Below, one piece after another: positions 1 to 10,748 of a stretch of 64,000 nt of DNA. The stretch covers positions 44,712,293 through 44,776,292 of the forward strand of contig CM059196.1 of NCBI GenBank assembly GCA_030323885.1. Reading direction: 5' to 3'. The notes under the pieces were generated by a model. It saw only the letters and a list, made by a program, of their open reading frames with translations. It was not told where the DNA came from and did not search any database. Source of the DNA: Branchipolynoe longqiensis. Its lineage: Eukaryota; Annelida; Polychaeta; Phyllodocida; Polynoidae. The position numbers and the translations under genes are program-made. The stretch's first letter is position 1; the number at the start of each line of letters is the position of its first letter.

Positions 1-510
1 ATTTTTAAGTTGGTTCATTTTCTAGGATTGGCACTTCATTAACCTGGAATGACATAAAAAATCATTGTCAGATTTCATGTTTGGTTTAGTACTGGTATGG
101 TTGAGTTTACTTAGTTTTTTTCATAGCTCATGACAGTTGCTAGTAGGCCTACCTATAACAGAAAAAAGGGGTGCTCCCCTCAAGCTCAACTTCAGTAGTA
201 GTAAAGAATGAGAACAAAGTAAAGTACAAATAGTAATGAATGACATTGTTATAAAATGTAACTGTCAGGGCCAGGTACTGGGTTTCCTGCAAATAGTTTT
301 TACCCCTACCCCAAACTGGTAAAAAAGGTTATTTTTAGTACAATGTTAAAAACGTGTCAGGACGTACACCGCGCACCGACTTGTGACGACGCCCCCCCCC
401 CCCCCCCACACACACATTCAAACGCGGCACGGAAACATTACTGAATGCGCAGCAAACAGGATCAGGATCAGGTAGAGCAGGTGTCGGAGCGGACCGGACG
501 CGGGCAAATA

Positions 511-534
511 ATGGCCAAACTCTTCAAAAAACGT
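511..534 (+). CDS. possible first coding exon, 8 codons
   Basis: An ATG with a favourable context (A at -3, G at +4) opens the codons MAKLFKKR. A consensus splice donor, GTGAGT, follows at 535-540. The preceding 150 bases (about 361-510) are richer in CpG than the surrounding DNA, as expected of a 5' UTR or promoter. No second exon was identified and no family is recognised. A longer reading frame through the same place (445-690) ignores the donor and has no recognisable domain. The call is a weak inference from start context plus donor. Confidence 0.2.
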
Positions 535-713
535 GTGAGTGCTGTATTCTCTTTTCCCGACTGGTTTAATAACGAAATAGTGGTCATCGGAATACACCCG
601 ACCTGTGTCGTTTTTCTAAATATAAACGGTCCAGAAGGTTTGGGTTATCAGCCGTGTCCGGGAGGGAGAAAGTCGTTGCGGTGCGGGTAGAGTGGGGTTT
701 GTACCTTGGTTCT

Positions 714-1071
714 GTTTGTTTGTTGTTGTTTTACGTGCTAGCAAGATCTAAGGTCATATCAGGATGCTTACCCACTTGTGAGAGTGCACACTCATGGCGA
801 CTTTATAGTGGTGCCTCACTGGGAGTCCAGGCCACCAGCACCATGACCTGATATACCTCTCAGTCGCATTATCGTGACACTGTGCCAACCAGTCCTTGCC
901 CTATCCTAATAATGCAGAGCGCCTGGCAGAAAGCAACAATTAAGTATACATTTATAAGTCATTGGTTTGACTCGACCAGGGTTCAAACTCACAAACATAT
1001 GGGTTCGAATCCCTTGAACTCCCAGAACAGGAGACGGACGCACAACTCATTCGGCCACCCCGTCTGGTCTA
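714..1071 (-). mobile_element. tRNA-derived SINE, near full length
   Basis: This minus-strand copy belongs to the main SINE family of the window. Its tRNA-like head is at the right end (about 980-1071), with box A-like sequence near CGAATGAGTTG and a box B related to GGTTCGAACCC. The body runs left to a tail of the form TCCTGATATGACCTTAGATG and GTAAAACAAC. The same order of blocks recurs at least a dozen times here. The head lacks a cloverleaf acceptor stem and is not a functional tRNA gene. Confidence 0.75.
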
Positions 1072-1079
1072 TGTAACTT

Positions 1080-2339
1080 GGTTGTTGCAGGCCTCCCCAG
1101 CGGGGTGATTTTATTCAGCGCGGGACTGCGAAACTCGCTGGAACGCTGGGTTCCCATTGCAGGGTTCTCGTCGTGAGTTCGCTATCGTGGGTTCGAAGAA
1201 GTAAATAACCCGAACAAAGCAATCGCTTACAAAATTTATTCTTGCTACAAAAACATATATATGTTTCAACGAATGTATAAAAAGAAAATCTTGCCCTGAC
1301 CCCTTGTATCCATTTGCAAGTGGAGGGAGAGGAGGGTCTCAAATGGTCTCAAATGGTCTCAAATGCACTGCATGACCCAGCACGCTAAACACCTTCCCAG
1401 TCCTCTTTCAACGCCCATTACATACCTAGTACATAACATTTTTCTTGAAATTGACCCAATACCAGTCACATATAAATCCCCAAATACAACCTCCATTCCA
1501 TTCATCAAATCATACAATACAAAGAACTAACAATTACTAATTAAATGACTCAAACAATATTGCAAAAATTAACATCATACACATTGACATCCACTGTTCC
1601 TGTCACCATCATACCATATCCTTCAGTATATAACAACTTACATGTATGGGCAAATCAGTGTAGGTATTTACTAGACACCAGCATATTAATTGTGATTAGA
1701 TCCACTCATTTGCATATATACTGTGCATGTATTTGAAAATAGGTATATATATTTTGATATATTTCTTTACAAAAAAGGAAAGAAGGAAAAAAGTGCTTAA
1801 AGACAATTCTAAAACCATGCAATACATATTCACTGAATGCATGATACTTTTATTGGATTGGAATTGTACACAGTTACTACTACAGCTGATACTTCATTTA
1901 TCAAATGTATAATACTTTTAGTATCAAACAGGATTTGCATGCAGTTACTATTACAACTGATAGTAGTTTCATTTATGTATTAAGGAATTGTACTGCACGG
2001 CCGGAAGACCAGTGCTCTGGCACTGACAAGAGATATTATTCGATGAATAAAATACACTTTAGTAAAAAAAAGCATTAAAATTGTGAAAATAAACAGTAAT
2101 CTAGCATATAAACAGTGAGATGTAATCTACCATAGCTACAAATAGTAATGTTAATATACTTTCTACTTTCATTTTTTAATATATTATTTGTATATGTGTT
2201 ATTCTTAACTGGTGAAAGCGCCTCATACGTTTGGTACTTCTGCTTTCTCCTTTTTGTGTGTGAAACACTACTGATATAAATATCAGCTTGTATTTGCAAT
2301 GATTATGTGGAAATAAATATCTTATTATTAGTATAATTG
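1080..2339. other. AT-rich stretch without a recognised gene
   Basis: No supported gene is seen. A 10-bp unit, GGTCTCAAAT, is repeated three times in tandem at 1335-1364. The small open frames on either strand are of low complexity and match no family I know. Confidence 0.5.
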
Positions 2340-2394
2340 TCGCTACCTATCTAGTCTGGTGCTCGGTATTACTACGATAATAGTGACAATATTA
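2340..2394 (+). mobile_element. SINE fragment (body)
   Basis: About 55 bases match the plus-strand SINE body (block TAGCCTGGCGCTCGGCATTA), with many changes. The fragment ends where the outer foldback arm begins at 2396. Confidence 0.4.
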
Positions 2395-2395
2395 C

Positions 2396-2609
2396 CAGGT
2401 TGGAGAGCTTACCTAGTTTTGAGATACGGGGGGGGGGGGGTTATTGGATGTCCGATTGAATTACGAAGGTCGAATTTTATATAAGATTAATGTGTAGTTT
2501 GACAGTTTTGACGGTGACACACTGAGTTTTGGGATGTTTCCATATTGGAATACATGACTAGAAAACAAAAGAATATATCTAATTTCCTGCATATTCCCAG
2601 GACATTTAG
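2396..2609 (+). repeat. outer foldback element, first part of left arm
   Basis: The stretch begins CAGGTTGGAGAGCTTACCT and follows the arm sequence of the foldback family. It stops at 2609, where another copy of the same family has inserted, and resumes at 6463. The last five bases, TTTAG (2605-2609), are the target duplication of the inner copy. Confidence 0.85.
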
Positions 2610-3249
2610 CAGGTTGGAGAGCTTACCTCGTTTGAGCTACGATGGTTAAAGTACCTAATTCGAGCCCCGGTTCAATTTCGAAGGTCGAATTTCATATAAG
2701 ATTAATGTGCAGGTTCACAAATATGGTTGTGGAACACTGAGTTTTGGGTTGTTTTCATATTAGAATACATCACTAGAAAGGAAATAATTATATCTAATTT
2801 CCTGAATATTCATAGGACATTTAGTTGGGACCGGACTGAGTAAATTAACAGTGAATATTAGGAAATAATTCAGTAGTTACAACACATGTCTACAGGACAA
2901 AACTGCCCATGATAGGACTGTGTTGGTATAGCCATAAATCCTAAACAATAGAGGAAACTCCAGTCAACCATGGGGGTATATGCTGGTCTGTGGCCCACTC
3001 ATATACTTCCACTTGCCACTGGGGGAGTTCCTGTGGGGACTGTTGTACATCATTTAGATATATTTTTTGCATACCAATATATATATGCATAATAAATAAT
3101 TAATTGTGATTATGCATCTGATGCATTACCACCACAAATATGGCTTGTCTTGCTGGTACAACATTGAGAAAGACCTACCTTAAATATTATTGTATTTGAT
3201 TTATTTTATTGTTGGTTATCACTTTTTATTTCTATTCATATTATTAAAG
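2610..3249 (+). repeat. left inverted arm of foldback element
   Basis: The arm matches the reverse complement of 5806-6462 over nearly all its length. Shared blocks include TTGGGACCGGACTGAGTAAA and CAACCATGGGGGTATATGC. It ends in AT-rich DNA just before the GC minisatellite. Confidence 0.9.
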
Positions 3250-3252
3250 GGA

Positions 3253-3420
3253 AGTCCGGTGCCGGGAGGCCTGGCGCCGGCAGGCCGAGAGTCCCGGCGC
3301 CGGCAGGTCGAGAGTCCTGGCGCCAGCCTGCTGAGAGTCCCGGCGCTGGCAGGCCAAGAGTCCCAGCGCCGGCAGGCCAAGAGTCCCAGCGCCGGCAGGC
3401 CGAGAGTCCCGGTGTCGCAG
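3253..3420 (+). repeat. GC-rich minisatellite, ~23-bp unit
   Basis: About seven diverged units of the form GGCAGGCCGAGAGTCCCGG, each joined by GCGCC. Overlapping open frames on both strands are a by-product of the repeat and are not genes. Confidence 0.85.
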
Positions 3421-3887
3421 TTTGTGCGCCCTGCCAGTTTGAGCGCCCTTCTGTTGCTATTGCGCATGCGCGGATAGAGAAAACATTAAAACCACCCTAA
3501 CTATCACAGTAATTTGTGATTTTTGGTGCTTTGAAAGCAAATTTCTCTTGTTTCTATTAAATAGTTCAGATCTTTCTCTACAATTTCACATTCAGCTTTT
3601 TTTTTTATTAGCCAATTGGAAGTTCTTGAATTTATTTTGTGAAAATAGTTTTTGAGGCCATGATCTAGTAAGGCTAACACTGGCACTGATACTCAGAATA
3701 TCCAAACTTTCACTATTATCTCTGTTTAATACTTTCAGAGTAAATTGCTCTTAGGTTACATTAAATACTACAGATCTTCCTCTTTGAGTGCGCATTAAGA
3801 TATTTTTAATCGATCCAATGAAAGCTTTTAAATCTATTTTACAAAAGAAGTATACAACCACTAGCAGGGCGCTCAAACTGGCATGGC
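3421..3887. other. loop DNA between minisatellites, short inverted repeat
   Basis: About 38 bases at 3413-3450 recur inverted at 3866-3903 (block GGGCGCTCAAACTGGCA). The two flanking minisatellites nevertheless run in the same direction. No gene is seen between them. Confidence 0.55.
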
Positions 3888-4140
3888 GCTCAAACTGCGA
3901 CACCGGCGCCGGCAGGCCGAGAGTCCCGGCGCCGGCATGCCGAGAGTCCCGGCGCCGGCATGCCGAGAGTCCCGGCGCCGGCAGGCCGAGAGTCCCGGTG
4001 CCGGCAGGCCGAGAGTCCCAGCGCCGGCAGGCCGAGAGTCCCGCGCCGGCAGGCCGAGAGTCCTGGCACCAGCAGGCCGAGAGTCCCGGTGCCTGCAGGC
4101 CAAGAGTCCCTGCGCCATCAGGCCGAGAGTCACAGTGCCG
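3888..4140 (+). repeat. GC-rich minisatellite, second array
   Basis: About ten units of the same GGCAGGCCGAGAGTCCCGG motif, in the same orientation as the first array. The array ends sharply at a (TTA)-rich tract that leads into TA-rich DNA. Confidence 0.85.
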
Positions 4141-4194
4141 TCATTATTATTACCGTATTATTTTAATTAGTATTGGAATTATTTTTTTATTTTC

Positions 4195-4415
4195 ATATAC
4201 ATGTATATACATATATAATATATATATATATCGATATAAATATACATATACATATACACATACATATGTGTATACATATAAATATGCATATACCTATGTG
4301 TATATACATATATAAATATTACATATGCACCTATATATATATGTCTATATATACATCTATTCACATATATGTATACATATATACATATGGAGACCTACAT
4401 ATGTGACTACATAAT

Positions 4416-4446
<31 letters not shown>

Positions 4447-4460
4447 TATATATACATAGG
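4195..4460. repeat. TA-rich microsatellite (TATACA/TATATG)
   Basis: A long run of alternating TA, CA and TG steps inside the foldback loop, with no other content. Confidence 0.8.
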
Positions 4461-4465
4461 TGAAT

Positions 4466-5260
4466 ACATACTGTATTTAGAGATGAATACATACTGTATT
4501 TAGAGATGACTATATTGTAGAGTGGTCCTCCATTTGTCACTGGTAAGTTAACCCATGTGTAGTCTGTTTCACTCTCAGACTTATTGCAAGGGGCCTAAGC
4601 TCTGACACTTTAACACTCAGATTTTAACCAAAAACTGCCAAGGAAAGCTTTCACACCTCAGGTTGCCAATGGTTCTCTGGGCTGCACCTCCACTGGCAGC
4701 TGAGCTCACTGAGTGTGAATGTGTCAGAGCTTATGCCCTTTGAATAGGTGTGAGAGTGGATTGGATTTGGTTTATAAGGGTCTGTGCCACACTGCACTGC
4801 ACACACATATTTCTGAAGGCACACACTACACAACAGTCAACTTGCTACTTGCAAATGGATTACTGTTGTGAAGGATCTGGCAGAGTCATCCTTACATTTA
4901 GGAACACTGGTAAGTTATTCTTCACCTGATATTGCAATATTATTTATAGATTGTATATTATATATAATTCATACATATGTATGTGCATATGTGCATATAT
5001 ACATATACCTTTAAAAGTATGTGTATGTATACATGTACATGCATACTCAAAAATAGAATAAATAAAATATAAATGGAATATTATTTAGGGTAATGGCAGT
5101 GTTTGGTTAAAATCTGAGTGTGAAAGTGTTAGAGGTTAGGCCTCTTGCATTGTTGTAATAAGTCTGATAGTGACACAGACTACATATGGATTAACTTAGC
5201 AGTGACAAATGGAGTACCACTCTAAGATATGTGATGCAGTCATATCTAAATACAATATGT
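4466..5260. repeat. inner inverted repeat, ~175-bp arms
   Basis: Sequence at about 4466-4645 recurs inverted at about 5086-5260. Shared blocks are the TGGTCCTCCATTTGTCACTG and AGATTTTAACCAAAAACTGC strings and their inverses. The roughly 440-bp loop is partly AT-rich. This is a second foldback structure within the larger one, possibly an independent MITE that landed in the loop. Confidence 0.75.
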
Positions 5261-5269
5261 ATTTATATG

Positions 5270-5510
5270 CATATATATAGAGAGTCATGTATATATGTCT
5301 GCATATGTATATATATAGATGTATATGTATGTATATATATGTGTATGTATGTATATGTAATATATATGTATATATATATGTATATGTGTGTTAATATATA
5401 TGTATATGTATGTATGTGTATGTATATGTATGTATATATGTGTATATATGTATGTGTATATTAATGTATATGTATGTATATATATGTATATGTATAGCAT
5501 TTATAATAGG
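5270..5510. repeat. TATG/TATA microsatellite
   Basis: Dense TATATG and GTATATGTAT repeats, comparable with 4195-4460 on the other side of the inner inverted repeat. Confidence 0.8.
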
Positions 5511-5597
5511 CATAGGGGGTTTGGGTTTCAGGGCAGGGATTCCCAGCGCCAGGATTCCCAGCCTCCTGGTGCCAAGACTCCCGCTACCAGGCCTCAA

Positions 5598-5800
5598 TTC
5601 AAATAATATAAATATAAATAAAATGTGATAACCAACAATAAAATAAATGAAATATAAATGCAATAATATACTAGGTAAGTTAATGTTGCTGTACCAGCAA
5701 GAAATGCCATATTTGTGGGGATTATGCACCAGATGCATAATTACAGTGTTATTTATGAACATAGCTTACTGGCCTCCCATCCCTTCCGACACCAGCCTTC
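5598..5800 (-). repeat. extra partial foldback arm
   Basis: A degenerate second copy of the innermost right-arm sequence (GTGATAACCAACAATAAAAT, then GTACCAGCAAGAAATGCCA) lies immediately before the true right arm. It suggests an earlier round of arm duplication or a nested, truncated copy. Confidence 0.6.
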
Positions 5801-5805
5801 CCATA

Positions 5806-5961
5806 AATAATATGAATAGAAATAAAAAGTGATAACCAACAATCAAATAAATCAAATACAATAATACTTAAGATAGGTTTTTCTTAATGTTGTACCAGCA
5901 AGACAAACCATATTTGTGGTGGTAATGCATCAGATATATAATCACAGTGAATTATTTATTA

Positions 5962-5999
<38 letters not shown>

Positions 6000-6462
6000 T
6001 ATGCAAAAAATATATCTAAATGATGTACAATAGTCCCCACAGGACCTCCCCCAGTGGCAAGTGGAAGTATATGAGTGGGCCACAGACCAGCATATACCCC
6101 CATGGTTGACTGGAGTTTCCTCTATTGTTTAGGATTTATGGCTATACCAACACAGTCCTATCATGGGCAGTTTTGTCCTGTAGACATGTGTTGTAACTAC
6201 TGAATTATTTCCTAATATTCACTGTTAATTTACTCAGTCTGGTCCCAACTAAATGTCCTATGAATATCCAGGAAATTAGATATAATTTTTGCCTTTCTAG
6301 TGATGTATTCCAATATGAAAACCTCCTAAAACTCAGTGTTCCACAACCATATTTGTGAACCTGCACCTTAATCCTATATGAAATTCGACCTTGGAAATTG
6401 CACCGTGGCTCGAATGAGGTATTTAACCACCATAGCCCGATCGAGGTAAGCTCTCCAACCTG
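5806..6462 (-). repeat. right inverted arm of foldback element
   Basis: The inverse of 2610-3249, interrupted only by a (TA)n tract at about 5960-5997. It ends CTCTCCAACCTG at 6462, next to the TTTAG duplication. Confidence 0.9.
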
Positions 6463-6775
6463 TTTAGTTGGGACCAGATTGAGTAAATTAGCAGTGAATA
6501 TTAGGAACTAATCAATTAGTTACAACAAATGGCTACATGCCCCAACTGCCCATGATAGTACTGCGTTGGTATAGGCCTAACTCCCAAACAATAGGGCACC
6601 TCCAGTCAACCATGGGGGTATACATGCTGGTCTGTGGTCCAGTAACATACTTCCACTTGCCACTGGGAGAGGAGGTCATGTGGGGACTGTTGTACATCAT
6701 TTAGATATAATTTTGTATACAAATATGTATTTACATAATATATCATTCACTGTGATTATACATGATTATGTTATA
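6463..6775 (+). repeat. outer foldback element, rest of left arm
   Basis: Continues the outer arm from TTTAGTTGGGACCAGATTG, and fades near the TTATGTTATAA string at about 6775. No matching right arm of the outer copy is present, so the outer copy is truncated. Confidence 0.8.
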
Positions 6776-6888
6776 ACGCTGGCTTAAATCAGCCAGCATA
6801 GGATCTGTAATTAAGTTAATCTCTAAGACTAAGTTAAAAATAAATGACTGAGTGTGATGTCGGGTTCATGAACCGATACAGTCATTAC

Positions 6889-6948
6889 GGTGGTTGGTTG
6901 TTGGAGTTTTACATCCTGGAAACACCTAAGGTGATATCAGGATGGGAA
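6889..6948 (-). mobile_element. SINE tail fragment
   Basis: A block related to GTTGGAGTTTTACATCCTGG matches the 3' tail of the SINE family on the minus strand. The head and most of the body are absent. Confidence 0.5.
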
Positions 6949-7398
6949 GTCATTAATTAGGACTAGGAGTTCTTAACGCCGATATATTCTACGGTGTAAC
7001 ACTGCTTTCCCTGTATTTCTTTTTACACTAACCGCCAGTTTGATTTTCATTCCATTCGGTGTTAACAAAGCAGACAGAAATAGATCTAGATATGTCTAAA
7101 ATACATTTTTTTCCCGCGGGGTGAGCGCAGTTAGTTAAAGGCAGGCAGTTTAATTACAACTCTCCTTATTAACATTATTATGCCCGCGTGTTACTACTAG
7201 TAGTATTACTTTGGTTAGCTTAAACACAACCTATTCTTTACCAGTTATTTGTGGCCCAACAATGGTCTGAGGTTCTCTTTGGTTAAGCTGTGGTTATTAG
7301 TATTATTCAGTTCTAACACCTGTCCTCAGTGATGTAGACTAGGGCATATTGCAGATTTCGGAAGTAGGACAAAGCTTACAATAGGATTTTATGTAGTC
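6949..7398. other. no recognised feature
   Basis: Moderately AT-rich unique-looking DNA. I see no supported gene or repeat. Confidence 0.4.
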
Positions 7399-7401
7399 TT
7401 A

Positions 7402-7965
7402 AGCTGTGTTCACACACAGGCATTAAGTCGCCTCAACTAGTTTGCCTTGTCTAGTTCGGCTCACATTCGCCGTGTGGATGCGACGCTAAGGCGGTTTAGG
7501 GCTGATTCGCCTCAACTAATTCGCTTCAAGTAAACCGCGTCGCGAGGTAGGTTATATGAAGCGATCTAACTTAAGTCGGCCCATATTGCCTGTGTGGACG
7601 GTAGTGGTTTAGATGAGGCGGATTAAGGACGTCACAGTCGAGACCTGAGTTTGTTGACTTTCCGGTAAATTTGCTCTATGAACCTGCTAGAGGTGCACAG
7701 ATATTTTTTCATGATTTATTTTAAGGTTTTCACTGCCCAGCAGAAGTCCAAACCAATACGATTCAGTCCATACATATCTAGGTCGAACCCACACTCTCTC
7801 GTGGCGACATCGACTAACCGAAACTGGCGCTGGTTAGTATGGACTTGCTCATGCGCAGATATCGATTTCCGCCTTAAACCGCTCCGTGTGTGGACACGAC
7901 ACTAGGTCACCTCATCTAGTTCGCCTTATCTAGTTCGGCCTAAAGTTGTGTGTGTGAACACGGCT
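7402..7965. mobile_element. MITE, GTGTTCACAC family, copy 1
   Basis: Inverted ends AGCTGTGTTCACAC and GTGTGAACACGGCT, 564 bp long. It is flanked by TTA at 7399-7401 and 7966-7968. Related copies at 33848-34410 and 52597-53150 share the interior string CTGCCCAGCAGAAGT and the motif GGCGGTTTAGGGCTGATTCG. The 3-bp T/A duplication suggests, but does not prove, mobilisation by a PIF/Harbinger-type transposase. Confidence 0.85.
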
Positions 7966-7989
7966 TTATACTGTAACTTATATGAGCCT

Positions 7990-8347
7990 GTTTCAAAAGG
8001 TGATCACTCTTTTTTGTGTGTCCATTTTAACGAGTGACACAAAACAGCACAGCGTGTGTTCCATGTAGCCGGCATTTTGGCTAACATGTTGAATTTAGGC
8101 TGGAGAAATACACGCCCGATCAATTGAAACACTCTGGTCGAAGTAAGTTTAGAATTTCTAATACGTCACGATTTGTTTATGAGAATTACGCTAGGTGGCG
8201 GTCGAGCGGCGTCGATTTACTTAGTTAACTGAGACAACGGTAGGGGGCGGCAAGGATCGCGTCCATAGTTACTGAGTGTGGTGGTCTCGCGCGCTCAATT
8301 ACCCATGTTGCGAGCAACATGGACAATTTGGAGCGACATCTTAAAAG
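7990..8347. other. no gene; short palindrome
   Basis: The only feature noted is a palindromic string, CCATGTTGCGAGCAACATGG, at 8303-8322. A similar hairpin occurs at 42578-42596 in a similar AATTACC context. Confidence 0.4.
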
Positions 8348-8351
8348 TTAA

Positions 8352-8706
8352 AGTTGCATAGTCCGATACAAACATGATATTTTCAAAACCAAGACAATTA
8401 TCTAGTTTGATTCTACATATCTATCTTGGATACTGGTGTGCTTATCAAACATTTCTCACTAGATATAAGGGAATACTGAGGCAATGTACTAATAGTAATA
8501 GAACCTGTTACAGCAGAAGCCTGTGGAGTGGCAGATTTGGCATGCTTACCAACATTAATTTAGCATGTTTGCACTTCAAATATCTAAAAAGTTAGCCATT
8601 TAAAATAGAAGCTGCTTCAAACTAAAGTAAGATTGATTATGTCAATCAACCTAATATATGTATCTCAGAATATGGGCGAAACTCTAAACCATCGGACTAT
8701 GCAACT
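8352..8706. mobile_element. MITE with TTAA duplication
   Basis: Perfect 16-bp inverted ends, AGTTGCATAGTCCGAT and its inverse, lie next to TTAA at 8348-8351 and 8707-8710. The length is 355 bp. TTAA target duplications are typical of piggyBac and Kolobok elements. Diverged copies occur at 25031-25364 (one TTAA decayed to TTAG) and 26468-26690 (left end only). Confidence 0.85.
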
Positions 8707-8715
8707 TTAAGAGAT

Positions 8716-9174
8716 ATTCTCGTACAATCTTGAAACCGCCGCCGCCGCCAGTATGGAAAGCGACGTCGATGCGGCGGCATCGGCGATTTGTTTACATTAC
8801 GTTCGTCGATTCGAAAATATAACTATTAATATCGCCGCCAATGCGGCGGTAGCCTTAAGGAGGGTTCGAATTTAGGGTTAAATTGATAACATTTCACTTA
8901 TTGCGTATGTAATTCTGTTAAATATGATAGCATTTAATATATTTTAGCCTAATATATGGCTACAAACGCAGAGGGATTTCCCAAATCTATGAATACATTG
9001 AATCGTTTAGCTAACACCCACGCGCTTTGACAGACTCCCCATGCACATATTACGCCTGACATAGTCCCTGCCTCCTAACTCGCACGCCGATAATTGGACT
9101 CACTGGAGTTAGGTACCCGGAGTTAGAGGTATAACACACCACACGCCTCTAACACCGCTTCATGCATACGGCCC
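8716..9174. mobile_element. truncated non-autonomous Harbinger element
   Basis: Shares the CG-rich GCCGCCGCC blocks, the TTCGAAAATATAACTATTAA string and the AACACCGCTTCATGCAT right end with the neighbouring Harbinger copies. The right end GGCCC is followed by CAG. The left terminus is missing. Confidence 0.6.
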
Positions 9175-9177
9175 CAG

Positions 9178-9990
9178 GGGGCCATAAGCAGGATGCGGTG
9201 TTAGCGAGCCAAAACGCGTTTAGAAGGGATTTCTGGTTTAGCGCCGAAAAGTTGGTATGCACGAGTAAGTTATAGACCTAACACCACGCGTTTAAGGTCG
9301 GCGGCTCTAACCCCGTTTCATATGACGTTTACAGGCGGTGTTAGCGTAAGGTTGTCGCTAAATCTATTCAATGCTATCATATTTAACATAATTAAATACG
9401 CAATAAGTGAAATTTTTATCAATTTAACCCTAAATTCGAAGCAATATTAACACTGCTGCCGTAACGCCGGCGATATTAATATTAATATTTTCGAATCGAC
9501 CAACGTACAGTAAACAAGCCGCCGCCAGTATGGAAAGCAACGTCGATGCGGCGGCGGCGGCGTTCGATTTTGACGCATGTGCAGAAGCGATGTGTCCCTC
9601 GCAAACTGGTGTCCCTCGTAATCCGCAACAGCTGCGGCGGCGGCGATTTGTTTACTTTACGTTCGTCGATTCGAAAATATAAATATTAATATCGCCGCTG
9701 TTGCGGAGGCAGCGTTAATCTCGCTTCCATTTTAGGGTTAATTTAATAAAATTTCACTTATTGCGTATGTAATTCTGTTAAATATGATCACATTTAATAT
9801 ATTTAACCCTAATATATCGCTACAGACGCAGAGGGATTTCCCAAATCTATAAATAAATTCACGTTTAGCTAAAATGAAAGTGTTATACGCTCCTGCATAC
9901 GACTTGACACAGTTCCCGACGTCAGTGATAGCTAAACGGTAACAGGCTCTAACACCAATCCCCGCTAACACTGACTCCTGCATATGGCCC
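9178..9990. mobile_element. non-autonomous Harbinger element
   Basis: Begins GGGGCCATAAGCAGGATGCG and ends CTCCTGCATATGGCCC, with CAG at 9175-9177 and 9991-9993. Of its own 813 bp, the ends and subterminal GTGTTAGCG and AACGCG motifs match the autonomous element at 10116-15432, but there is no coding sequence. Confidence 0.75.
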
Positions 9991-9993
9991 CAG

Positions 9994-10112
9994 GGTTGTG
10001 CATCGCTAAATTCCGTAGTCGCTCTGTAAATATATAGGATATGGTGGGTTGCACACACTGTCCCGGTGTTCTCAGTTGTATGGCTGAACATAGAACTCAT
10101 CGGGTAGCAGTC
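9994..10112. other. spacer between two Harbinger elements
   Basis: A short stretch of apparent host or older sequence between two CAG-flanked elements. Nothing is recognised. Confidence 0.5.
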
Positions 10113-10682
10113 CAGGGGCCATATGCAGGACGCGGTGTTAGCGTCGGTTGGTGTTAGCCGCTAAACGTGTATAGCTATCACCGGCCACGCGAAGTATGTC
10201 ACGCCGTATGCAGAGGCGCCTAAACGGTGCGTGATAGCTAAACGAGAATCTATTTATAGATTTTGGGAAAGCCCTTGAGCGGTTCCTGGCGAGCACCCAA
10301 ATTTGACAATATGGCCGCCGCTGCATTAGCAGCGGCGTTTCTAGCGCATCGATGGATGACCCAATTTCGGCAGAGGCGTTATTATGGCCTCCATTTGTGT
10401 TGTAATTTGACCAAATATCACTTATTTTGTATGTTCTTCTTTGACAATCGACTTGATTTCCACCCCATAGCCCTTCTTTAACGTGCATGTGTTTTGTAGA
10501 ATGTGCGTATCCCCCTCTATCTTGTTACCGGCGGCACCGCTGCATGCGTAATGGTATCTGCTTGGACCAGCGGCACTTCCGTTGTCATCTACACGAGCAA
10601 GGAGCAAATGTGAGTTCACCACGTCGGAAAAACACAACTACTACTAGTATTACTACTACTGCTACAACTATAACGAATACAC

Positions 10683-10683
<1 letters not shown>

Positions 10684-10747
<64 letters not shown>
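10684..10747 (+). repeat. (ACT)n microsatellite
   Basis: About 21 ACT triplets lie in the 5' leader region of the Myb-like gene. The decayed sister element has a scattered ACTACT tract in the corresponding place (about 48035-48130). Confidence 0.85.

Positions 10748-10748
<1 letters not shown>

Larger units (their letters stand above)
2610..6462. mobile_element. foldback transposon with ~640-bp inverted arms
   Basis: The element starts CAGGTTGGAGAGCTTACCTC and ends with the inverse, GAGGTAAGCTCTCCAACCTG. Arms of about 640-660 bp (2610-3249 and 5806-6462) are inverted copies. It is flanked by TTTAG at 2605-2609 and 6463-6467, a perfect 5-bp target duplication; removing the element and one TTTAG restores the arm sequence of the outer copy. 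The interior holds two GC-rich minisatellites, TA-rich microsatellites and a smaller inverted repeat. No transposase is recognisable inside, so it is probably non-autonomous. Superfamily is unknown; long arms and a 5-bp duplication do not decide between known groups. Confidence 0.9.

Noticed and set aside
3190..3477. Overlapping Arg/Pro/Gly-rich open frames on both strands
   Set aside because: They come from the GC-rich minisatellite; all frames stay open because the unit has few A/T-rich stop words.
4173..5500. Tyr/Ile/His-rich open frames
   Set aside because: Translations of TATATG and TACATA microsatellites, with no non-repeat sequence.
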